In this document: positions 1 through 5,228 of the stretch, piece by piece
Layout of the letters: every line of letters starts with the position of its first letter
Numbering within the stretch: position 1 is the stretch's first letter
Origin: CALBPI01 sp039815365
GTDB taxonomy: Bacteria > Pseudomonadota > Gammaproteobacteria > Steroidobacterales > Woeseiaceae
Length of the DNA: 9,283 nucleotides
Assembly (NCBI GenBank): GCA_039815365.1
Contig: JBCBZK010000139.1
Span: forward strand, 1-9,283
Reading direction: 5' to 3'
Notes under the pieces: model-generated
The model's database searches: none
What the model was told of the DNA's origin: nothing
Seen by the model: the letters and a program-made list of their open reading frames with translations, nothing else
Made by a program: the position numbers and the translations under genes

Positions 1-1296
1 CTCGAGGCACGCAGTCAGACGCAAGTCATTCTCGTTGCCAACCCGGCGTTTGAAACACCGCGTTATGAAATTCGCCGTATCCGTGACGACCAAACCGAGC
101 TTCCGGAAAACTCTGGCTCGAGCGTCGAGCTCACCGAAGCCGAAGAAAGCAACGACACGCCAGAATGGGGTGGCGAGAAAGTGCAGCCGGAAAAACCTGC
201 CGTGCAAATCACGACACCGGCGACTCCGGCACCGACACCTCGCCGTCTGACGCAAGCTGTAGAGCGCACGGGTCCACGACCTGGCATTTTCGTGCGCATT
301 TGGTACTGGCTGTTTGGCGAGCCCGATCCCAAAGAGATCGAGCGCAAAGCCAAAGAGAAAGAGCGCAACGAGCGTAAACGCCGCGACGCTGAGCGCCGTG
401 CCAAACGCAATGCTGAGCGCAAAAGCAAAGATAGCAAGCAAGGCAAAGGCCGCGGTCGCAACGACGCCCAAGGCAAGTCGCGCAATGCGAATAAACGTGG
501 CGATGGGCGCAAGCAGCAACGCGACGGACAACAGGCGAACAACAGAAACGACAAGCCGAAAAGTCGCAATGCGCGTAATCGCAACGAGCAAGCGAACAAG
601 CAAAAAGACAAACAAGCAAATGCGGAGAAGCCGGACCAGGCGAATCAGCAAAATGCTCAAGCACGCGAAGACGGTGCGCCGAAGAAACGTCGGCGTCGCT
701 CACGCGGCAGACGTCGTAAGCCGAACGCCGAAGGCGAAGGTGGCCAGCAGCAGGCGAACAATAATCAGCAACACAATGCTGAGAGTGGCAACGCTGGGCA
801 GCGCAATGCGCAACAAGGCAACAGCGAGCCACGTGACAATGCGCCTGCAAACCAAGGTAATGCTCCAGCAACGCAAACCCAGTCGAACGAGACGCGCGGC
901 GAAGATCGCTCCAGTGGCAACGGTACTGCACCGAAGCCACAAGAGCAGTCGCAACCGTCAGCGCACAACGCTAAGCAAGACACAGCGCCTGCGGCGCCGA
1001 AGGCAGATTCTGCGCCGAAGCAGCAAGCGCCGGCAGCGGATACCGCCAACAAGCCGCGACCGGCTGACACTGGATCAGCGCAACAGGCACCTGCAGCAAA
1101 CGCAGCGCCAAAACAAAGCGCACCACAGTCGGACGCAGCGCCAAAGCCTGCCAGCAAACCTAAGACAGACTCTGGCAACGCTCAATCCGGCACGAAGCCC
1201 AAAGGCGACGGACCACAGCTCCTGCCTTGGGAAAGTGCGCCACCGAAACCGTCTTCTGACAAGAAGTACACGGTGTGGTCGAGCGACGATACGTAA
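1..1296 (+). CDS. rne: Ribonuclease E, C-terminal part (5' truncated by window edge)
   Basis: RNase E is the membrane-associated endoribonuclease that starts mRNA decay and processes rRNA and tRNA, and scaffolds the degradosome. The frame is open from base 1, with 431 codons before TAA at 1294-1296. The first residues, with NPAFETPRYEIRRIRDD (bases 40-90), match the end of the RNase E catalytic half (E. coli NPHMETPHY). The rest is a low-complexity tail rich in Q, N, A, K and R. It contains an aromatic amphipathic stretch, IFVRIWYWLFG (about 292-324), that resembles the membrane-targeting helix. Next is a charged K/E/R helix (about 331-420), then a basic patch KKRRRRSRGRRRK (about 682-720) typical of an RNA-binding site. 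The extreme C-terminus, LLPWES...YTVWSSDD, is less degenerate than the linker and may be a partner-binding short motif (inference). The catalytic domains and promoter lie outside the window. An RNase G assignment is excluded by the long tail. Confidence 0.93.
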   Translation, partial: LEARSQTQVILVANPAFETPRYEIRRIRDDQTELPENSGSSVELTEAEESNDTPEWGGEKVQPEKPAVQITTPATPAPTPRRLTQAVERTGPRPGIFVRIWYWLFGEPDPKEIERKAKEKERNERKRRDAERRAKRNAERKSKDSKQGKGRGRNDAQGKSRNANKRGDGRKQQRDGQQANNRNDKPKSRNARNRNEQANKQKDKQANAEKPDQANQQNAQAREDGAPKKRRRRSRGRRRKPNAEGEGGQQQANNNQQHNAESGNAGQRNAQQGNSEPRDNAPANQGNAPATQTQSNETRGEDRSSGNGTAPKPQEQSQPSAHNAKQDTAPAAPKADSAPKQQAPAADTANKPRPADTGSAQQAPAANAAPKQSAPQSDAAPKPASKPKTDSGNAQSGTKPKGDGPQLLPWESAPPKPSSDKKYTVWSSDDT

Positions 1297-1314
1297 CGCC
1301 TCTGGGGGCAACGT

Positions 1315-1350
1315 AACGACGCAACCATCGGGGCGATGGTGCGCGTCGTT
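1315..1350 (+). terminator. Strong hairpin just downstream of rne
   Basis: AACGACGC (1315-1322) pairs with GCGTCGTT (1343-1350), and ACCATCG (1324-1330) pairs with CGATGGT (1334-1340). This gives 15 base pairs around a GGG loop with a small internal bulge (A opposite GC). It begins 18 bases after the rne stop. It is followed by AAAAA rather than a T-tract, so it is not a classical intrinsic terminator on the plus strand. It may instead shield the rne mRNA 3' end or assist the terminator beside it. Confidence 0.6.
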
Positions 1351-1391
1351 AAAAAGGGTCGAGCAACCGCCGTTGTTTGACCCTTTTTTTT
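1351..1391 (+). terminator. Bidirectional intrinsic terminator between rne and LMW-PTP gene
   Basis: GGGTCGAGCAAC (1356-1367) pairs with GTTGTTTGACCC (1372-1383) over 12 positions, including two G-T wobbles, around a CGCC tetraloop. Five A precede the stem and eight T follow it (1384-1391). It therefore works as a rho-independent terminator for rne and, read on the minus strand (stem followed by TTTTT), for the converging phosphatase gene. It lies between the two stop codons, as expected for a shared terminator. Confidence 0.88.
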
Positions 1392-1430
1392 ATGGTTGCC
1401 GCGGCGCGCTAAACGCCCCGCCGAACGCGG

Positions 1431-1925
1431 CTAGTCGTCTGCTGGAGAAAGCTTGCGCGCAAGCACCGCGGTTGCCTGATTCACCCAGTCAAAGACCAGC
1501 TCAAACCCCTTGTCGCTGCCGTAGTATGGATCGGGCACTTCTTCATCCAAGGCATCAGGATCGTGCGACAGCAGTAGTGACAGCTTGGCGACAGCATCAT
1601 CGGGACGAAGTTTGGTCAGTCGCGCCATGTTGTCACTATCCATCGCGATGATATGGTCGAATGTCAGGAAATCCTCAGCGCTGACCTGTCGCGCCGCCAT
1701 ACCATCCATAGATACTTCATACTCCAACGCGACCGCAGCGGCGCGCTCGTCAGGCGGATGTCCGACGTGGTAGGCGTGCGTGCCAGCGGACTCAATGATG
1801 AATGCATCAGCAAGCCCGGCAGCCTCAACGTGATGGCGAAACGTTGCCTCCGCGGTTGGCGAACGACAGATGTTGCCCATGCAAACGAACAGTACGGAAG
1901 TCTTGGCGAATGGATTTGGGTTCAT
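1431..1925 (-). CDS. Low-molecular-weight protein tyrosine phosphatase
   Basis: This cytosolic phosphatase hydrolyses phosphotyrosine. Bacterial homologues often act on tyrosine kinases of polysaccharide export (Wzb/Wzc type), and some are arginine phosphatases. At 164 residues it is typical family length. The signature VCMGNICRS gives nucleophile Cys15 and phosphate-binding Arg21 near the N-terminus. The general-acid loop VPDPYYG supplies Asp132. The start is ATG with no Shine-Dalgarno sequence. A weak minus-strand promoter, TTCACT (1955-1960), 17 bp, CATAGT (1932-1937), would place the first transcribed base at or very near the A of the ATG, so a leaderless mRNA is possible. Co-transcription with the upstream metalloprotease gene (70-base gap) is the alternative. 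In Pseudomonas and Xanthomonas relatives this gene sits close to kdsB; here it is separated from kdsB by the metalloprotease and peroxidase genes. Its first 18 codons and upstream DNA are repeated at 3554-3653. No kinase or capsule gene is nearby to identify its substrate. Confidence 0.93.
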   Translation of the reverse strand: MNPNPFAKTSVLFVCMGNICRSPTAEATFRHHVEAAGLADAFIIESAGTHAYHVGHPPDERAAAVALEYEVSMDGMAARQVSAEDFLTFDHIIAMDSDNMARLTKLRPDDAVAKLSLLLSHDPDALDEEVPDPYYGSDKGFELVFDWVNQATAVLARKLSPADD

Positions 1926-1970
1926 AGGCGAACTATGGCATCGTTGAGGTCATGAGTGAACTGGAAAAAG
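1871..1970 (+). repeat. Direct repeat, left copy (LMW-PTP 5' end and upstream region)
   Basis: This 100-bp stretch aligns without gaps to 3554-3653 (constant offset 1683) with 83 identical positions by hand count. It covers the first 18 codons of the phosphatase gene plus 45 bp upstream. Identity is highest outside the phosphatase codons: 28 of 30 at 1931-1960 against 20 of 30 at 1881-1910. Similarity fades on both sides. A further weak match (gcggtt at 1852-1857 and 3542-3547) hints at an older, longer duplication with small indels. Confidence 0.85.
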
Positions 1971-1975
1971 CCTGA
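1952..1975 (+). pseudogene. Truncated left copy of the small MSELE ORF
   Basis: ATG at 1952 opens a frame reading MSELEKA and then TGA at 1973-1975, where the right-hand copy has TGG (Trp). The extended upstream start (ATG 1910) is also interrupted by TAG at 1925-1927. The start region is identical to the right copy over ten bases (1951-1960). I read it as a decayed 5' remnant of the ORF kept at 3635-3814. If that ORF is itself not a gene, this is simply repeated DNA. Confidence 0.35.
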
Positions 1976-1995
1976 GCATGCTCGACTGAGCGCAA

Positions 1996-3390
1996 CTAGC
2001 GGCTTAGAAATTCACTCATAATCTCTGGCAACCGTTCGAGTGATTCTAGATCGTCGAACTCGCGATCAATCTCCTGGTCGCCCATTTGCTGAACACGATA
2101 GTCCGGCAGTGCTTCTGCGAAGTGCAGTGTCACAAACGTATCGACCAATCGTTCTTTTAGTCCGTGCGGCACGGAGAATTGTCTGACAATCGATTCCTCG
2201 ATACCGATGTGTACAACTTCGTGAATCAATGTGTTGAGTGGATTTGCATACTGCCGAAACCCACCTTGTGTGTCGGTGAGCATCGTGATGGTCCCTGAGT
2301 CTGGGTCATAACTACCACCGGGGCCATACAATGTCAGCATGATCGGGTAGCGGGCATGGACCCGAAATCCCCACTCGTAGTCTTGTGCCTCGATAGTGGA
2401 AACCATTTTTTCGAGTGACGGCAACACAGCAACGATCTTGTCGTATCCGCGGCGATAGTCTTCGTCCCGATAGACGCCCTCTTTCATGAACGTCTGGAGA
2501 GCCAAGTAGTGCTCATCGTTTAGAGCGCCTGCCCTAGCTTTGTCTTTGAGGGCTGCAATGAGTACGCCGTCCGGCAGCGACACCTGATAGCCATTCTCCT
2601 CAAAGAACGGGATGTCCTGAAGGTTGCGCCAGATATAGTTAGTCTCTTGCTCGACGGTTGGTATCACCGCCTCGAAACGTTGCGTTGGCTCGACCCCAGC
2701 TGAGGAGCTACCTGCCACACTGAAGTAGACCACGGCAGACAGACCAAGCCACGCCGTAAACATGAGCGGATACGGCCAGCGACGAAACCACAACCTTGCC
2801 GCAAGGAGCGTCGTGGCAGCGGTACCGGCCAAAGCCAACAGGGCTGATGCTGCCGGCAGCATACCGGCTCCCGCAAGCGCTGTTTGAATAGCAATATTTG
2901 CCCACTGTGCTGGGAGAAGTGCAAGAAACCAGTCTGGCAATATGCCGGGAAACATTGCGGCGATAAGCAACACCGACGCCTCGCCCAATACGACAAACAA
3001 CGCCATTAGCCATGCCTTATGCGTCAAGGTCTTTGCAAACAGAGCGCCACGGGCAGCAAAGCTCAGGCTGGCGATGATCATCACCACACCGACGGGCATC
3101 AGATGTGGCAACGCAGGCAGACCAAGCGCAATCGCCAGTGCGAGCAGGCAGGCAGCATTCGCCTGCGCCATTAGTACGCCAACCCGAAAACGTCCAGCGG
3201 CTGCGGCACCGATAATGCCGACACCCATGAGTCCCAGCGTAAAAACAGGGCCGCCTGCCAACGCGAGAGGCGAAGACGTAAAAAACAACCAGACCAAAAC
3301 CGAGACCGGGATGACGACTCCAGTCAGCGTCGCAGCGAACCAGGCTCGGGTGTTGCGGGTTCGCGGTTCATTGGACGACACAACATTCAT
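1996..3390 (-). CDS. Multi-spanning membrane protein with C-terminal HExxH metalloprotease-like domain, uncharacterised
   Basis: I do not recognise a named family. The 464-residue protein has about seven hydrophobic membrane segments in residues 15-222 (roughly 15-37, 43-65, 71-92, 95-115, 126-147, 170-198, 203-222). A soluble region of about 240 residues follows. That region contains LIHEVVHIGIEE, a zinc-binding HExxH motif with His390, Glu391 and His394, preceded by the N-x-L-I-H context common in zincins. Candidate third ligands are Glu413 or Asp417 in KERLVDTF, downstream at a gluzincin-like distance (inference). The domain therefore looks like a membrane-tethered zinc peptidase; peptidase activity is not proven by sequence. 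Start ATG 3390 is chosen because it directly precedes the first membrane segment; no good ribosome-binding site is visible. The gene lies between the two 100-bp direct repeats and separates the phosphatase gene from kdsB, suggesting insertion or duplication. No partner gene or substrate is evident. Confidence 0.8.
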   Translation of the reverse strand: MNVVSSNEPRTRNTRAWFAATLTGVVIPVSVLVWLFFTSSPLALAGGPVFTLGLMGVGIIGAAAAGRFRVGVLMAQANAACLLALAIALGLPALPHLMPVGVVMIIASLSFAARGALFAKTLTHKAWLMALFVVLGEASVLLIAAMFPGILPDWFLALLPAQWANIAIQTALAGAGMLPAASALLALAGTAATTLLAARLWFRRWPYPLMFTAWLGLSAVVYFSVAGSSSAGVEPTQRFEAVIPTVEQETNYIWRNLQDIPFFEENGYQVSLPDGVLIAALKDKARAGALNDEHYLALQTFMKEGVYRDEDYRRGYDKIVAVLPSLEKMVSTIEAQDYEWGFRVHARYPIMLTLYGPGGSYDPDSGTITMLTDTQGGFRQYANPLNTLIHEVVHIGIEESIVRQFSVPHGLKERLVDTFVTLHFAEALPDYRVQQMGDQEIDREFDDLESLERLPEIMSEFLSR

Positions 3391-3553
3391 AGCGAGGATG
3401 CTGACGCAAGAAGGCAGCGTTGTCGACCATGCTCTTCGAAGACAAACGTGAGGAAGAACTCAAGAGCGCATATTTGCACAGTTTTGAAACCTCAATAGGC
3501 ACGCGGACTACCGCTACTCTGGCGCAAGCCCTGTGTTTTCTGCGGTTCTATCG

Positions 3554-3608
3554 TGTTGCCCATGTACAAAAACAACATGGAAGTCTAAACGAATGGATTT
3601 AGGTTCGT
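3554..3608 (-). pseudogene. Decayed fragment of LMW-PTP 5' end
   Basis: Read on the minus strand from 3608, this fragment gives T-N-L-N-P-F-V-stop-T-S-M-L-F-L-Y-M-G-N, matching the start of the intact phosphatase (M-N-P-N-P-F-A-K-T-S-V-L-F-V-C-M-G-N). The start ATG has become ACG, codon 8 is TAG, and the catalytic Cys15 codon is TAC (Tyr). Homology is lost after Asn18 apart from scattered matches. It cannot encode a phosphatase and is a relic of duplication. Confidence 0.75.
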
Positions 3609-3653
3609 ACGCGATCTATGGCATCGTTGACGTCATGAGTGAACTAGAAAATG
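3554..3653 (+). repeat. Direct repeat, right copy
   Basis: This is the partner of 1871-1970: same orientation, no gaps, 83 of 100 identical. It lies upstream of the metalloprotease gene, while the left copy lies downstream of it, so the pair brackets that gene. Recombination between the copies would remove 1683 bp and leave a single phosphatase/small-ORF junction. The extent of divergence argues that the duplication is old. Confidence 0.85.
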
Positions 3654-3814
3654 CTTGGGTCAAGCGACGGACAACGCAGCTCACCGAAGAAGGGCTCGCC
3701 TGGTCGGCAGCAAAAATGATCGCGCTAAGTGAGCTGGAGAAGCGCCATCGTCGCCCTGCTCACTTTCAGCCGCCTGCGAGTATCGGGCCACGCCCGCAAT
3801 TGCGTTCCATCTGA
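3635..3814 (+). CDS. Small hypothetical protein (59 aa, MSELENAW...)
   Basis: I do not recognise this protein. It is a charged, probably helical polypeptide with many Glu, Lys and Arg residues, then a Pro-rich C-terminus. It has no signal peptide, membrane segment or Cys motif. The ATG at 3635 lies in the most conserved block of the direct repeat but has no ribosome-binding site. An in-frame ATG at 3593 would give 73 residues and is preceded by GGAAG at suitable spacing; it would overlap the dead phosphatase start on the other strand. Between the repeat copies several substitutions in this frame are silent third-position changes (TTG/TTA, TCA/TCG, CTG/CTA, GCC/GCT), which mildly supports past coding. 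The left copy is broken by stops. It could also be a chance ORF. Confidence 0.35.
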   Translation: MSELENAWVKRRTTQLTEEGLAWSAAKMIALSELEKRHRRPAHFQPPASIGPRPQLRSI

Positions 3815-3871
3815 CTGCCGCATCGACGCGAGTTCGTCATCGCTGAATATCGCGTTGTTCAGTCCTGGCAT

Positions 3872-3880
3872 TGGTATTAT
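3872..3880 (+). promoter_or_regulatory. Candidate extended -10 promoter for the peroxidase gene
   Basis: TGGTATTAT matches the extended -10 pattern TGnTATAAT except for one base and lies 45 bases before the peroxidase ATG. No good -35 hexamer is present at 16-18 bp, as is often true for extended -10 promoters. Transcription would start near 3887, leaving a leader of about 38 bases that contains the GGAG ribosome-binding site. Confidence 0.4.
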
Positions 3881-3924
3881 AGAAGCCTGTTTGAATCCAC
3901 GCCCAACCCACCGGAGCGACTATC

Positions 3925-4479
3925 ATGCGCATTCTCACCACTGCCCTCTTTCTTGTGTTCGCGCTTGCCGCAAACCCTGCTTTCGCTGATTGCGAAGACA
4001 GCGTTTTGAATCAGGATTTCACCAAGCTTGCGAGCGACGAGACCGTCAACCTGTGCGACACCTACAAGGACAAAGTCGTCCTCGTGGTCAACACAGCCTC
4101 TAAATGCGGTTACACGCCCCAGTACGACGGTCTCGAAGCCTTGTATCAGGAATACGGCGACGACGGTCTGGTTGTCATTGGCTTTCCGTCCAACGACTTC
4201 GCCGGTCAAGAGCCAGGCACCGAGGAGAACATCAAGGAATTTTGCCGTCTCACTTATGGCGTTAAGTTTCCGATGTTTGAAAAGACGGTCGTCAAAGGCG
4301 ACGACGCTCACCCGTTCTACAAGACGCTGGCAGCGCAGGCTGGCACCGCGCCGAAATGGAATTTCCACAAGTACCTGATCGGCCGTGACGGCATGTTGAT
4401 CGAGAACTTTTCGCCGGCGACCAAGCCGCAAAGCGATGAGCTGACGGGCGCGATCAAGAAAGCCCTCGAAGCGAGCTAA
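3925..4479 (+). CDS. Exported glutathione peroxidase-family thiol peroxidase
   Basis: The enzyme reduces hydrogen peroxide or lipid hydroperoxides using a catalytic cysteine. Most bacterial members use thioredoxin-type reductants rather than glutathione. Residues 1-21 form a Sec signal peptide with a hydrophobic core and an A-F-A cleavage site before Asp22, so the mature enzyme should be periplasmic. The family motifs are complete: VNTASKCGYTPQY with peroxidatic Cys61, FPSNDFAGQEPG with Gln95, and KWNFHKYLI with Trp145 and Asn146. This gives the catalytic Cys-Gln-Trp-Asn tetrad. Cys107 in EFCRLTYG is a plausible resolving cysteine; Cys23 and Cys44 are extra cysteines near the mature N-terminus. 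The residue is cysteine (TGC), not selenocysteine. At 184 residues it is family length plus the signal peptide. GGAG at 3912-3915 supports the ATG. It stands alone on the plus strand and ends four bases from the kdsB stop. Confidence 0.93.
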   Translation: MRILTTALFLVFALAANPAFADCEDSVLNQDFTKLASDETVNLCDTYKDKVVLVVNTASKCGYTPQYDGLEALYQEYGDDGLVVIGFPSNDFAGQEPGTEENIKEFCRLTYGVKFPMFEKTVVKGDDAHPFYKTLAAQAGTAPKWNFHKYLIGRDGMLIENFSPATKPQSDELTGAIKKALEAS

Positions 4480-4483
4480 ACGT

Positions 4484-5221
4484 TTACGAGGCAGCGCTCA
4501 TTAACGCGCGTGCCTGGGCCAAGTCCTCTGCGGTATCGATGCCAGCCATGGGTGTCGATACCGCATCGGCCACCACGATTCGCATCCCAAGCCACAACGC
4601 GCGTAGTTGTTCCAGCGACTCGGCAAGCTCTAATTCGCACGGCGATGCAGCGACCATCTTTTGCAGCGCGGCCAAACGATAACCATAAATACCGATATGC
4701 CTGCGCGCGCCTGTGTGGCCCTCGTTACGGGCAAACGGAATCGCTGCTCGACTGAAATACAACGCGAAACCGTCACTGTCAGTGACCACTTTGACGCAAT
4801 TCGGGTTCTCCCGTTCTGCGTCGTCTTCGATTAAGGCGCACAGCGTTGCAAGATCTGCTTCGGGATTGTCGACAAGTAATGCGGCGACCTGACGGATCGC
4901 CTCTGGCGGAATAAACGGCTCGTCGCCTTGCACGTTAATAATGTTGGCCCTCGCCCATGATTTCTTGTCAGCCACCTCGGCGATTCGATCGGTGCCCGAC
5001 TGATGATCAGCTCGGGTCAACACGCAATCCGCGCCAAAACGTTTCGCGGTGTCAGCAATCTCCGCGCTGTCCGTGGCGATCGTGACATCGCCAACATCCG
5101 CCGCACGCGCTTGAAGCCAGACATGCTGGATCATCGGTTTGCCCGCGATGTCGAGCAACGGTTTGCCTGGCAGTCGCGATGACGCCATGCGTGCCGGGAT
5201 GACAATGTGTACATCGCTCAC
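4484..5221 (-). CDS. kdsB: 3-deoxy-manno-octulosonate cytidylyltransferase (CMP-Kdo synthetase)
   Basis: KdsB couples Kdo with CTP to give CMP-Kdo, the activated sugar added to lipid IVA in the cytoplasm during lipopolysaccharide synthesis. The 245-residue protein has the full family pattern: the nucleotide-binding N-terminus IPARMASSRLPGKPL (residues 8-22), SGTDR (75-79), NVQGDEP (96-102, with metal-binding Asp100), the ALYFSRAAIPF segment, HIGIYGYR, LEQLRALWLG and the C-terminal GIDTAEDL with its second acidic site. The start codon is GTG at 5219-5221, supported by GGAG ten bases upstream at the end of lpxK. It is the last gene of the operon, seven bases after lpxK. There is no hairpin terminator between it and the convergent peroxidase gene. 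Confidence 0.96.
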   Translation of the reverse strand: MSDVHIVIPARMASSRLPGKPLLDIAGKPMIQHVWLQARAADVGDVTIATDSAEIADTAKRFGADCVLTRADHQSGTDRIAEVADKKSWARANIINVQGDEPFIPPEAIRQVAALLVDNPEADLATLCALIEDDAERENPNCVKVVTDSDGFALYFSRAAIPFARNEGHTGARRHIGIYGYRLAALQKMVAASPCELELAESLEQLRALWLGMRIVVADAVSTPMAGIDTAEDLAQARALMSAAS

Positions 5222-5228
5222 GTGATTT

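Larger units (their letters stand above)
3391..3924. other. Gene-poor interval with decayed duplication
   Basis: This 534-base stretch separates the divergent metalloprotease and peroxidase genes. It contains the right copy of the direct repeat with a dead phosphatase fragment, one small possible ORF on the plus strand, and a candidate extended -10 promoter before the peroxidase. In 3391-3540 I see no convincing gene, hairpin terminator or RNA gene. That part must hold the promoter of the metalloprotease gene, but I could not identify one with confidence. Confidence 0.6.

Noticed and set aside
1398..1431. GC-rich inverted repeat GCCGCG ... CGCGGC next to the phosphatase stop
   Set aside because: On neither strand is it followed directly by a T-tract, and the bidirectional terminator next to it explains termination.
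314..1651. Long plus-strand open frame (445 codons) and a minus-strand frame of 182 codons at 63-611 across the RNase E tail
   Set aside because: Both are shadow frames created by the repetitive K/R/Q/A-rich coding of the RNase E tail. Their products are low-complexity, and the longer one runs through the terminator and into the phosphatase gene on the other strand.
1960..1995. Palindrome GAGCATGCTC (1974-1983) followed on the minus strand by a short T run, as a terminator for the metalloprotease gene
   Set aside because: A perfect 10-bp palindrome leaves almost no loop, giving only three base pairs around CATG, and the T run is offset by several bases. Too weak to call.
3420..3602. 60-codon plus-strand ORF upstream of and within the right repeat
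   Set aside because: Its second half is only the antisense of the decayed phosphatase fragment. It has no recognisable motif and a poor ribosome-binding context.
1871..3653. Interpretation of the repeat-flanked segment as an insertion sequence or composite transposon
   Set aside because: No transposase, integrase or terminal inverted repeats are seen. The repeats contain host gene sequence rather than mobile-element ends.
3877..4431. Minus-strand open frame of 184 codons
   Set aside because: It is antisense to the peroxidase gene, which has a complete catalytic tetrad and signal peptide. The reverse frame shows no domain.
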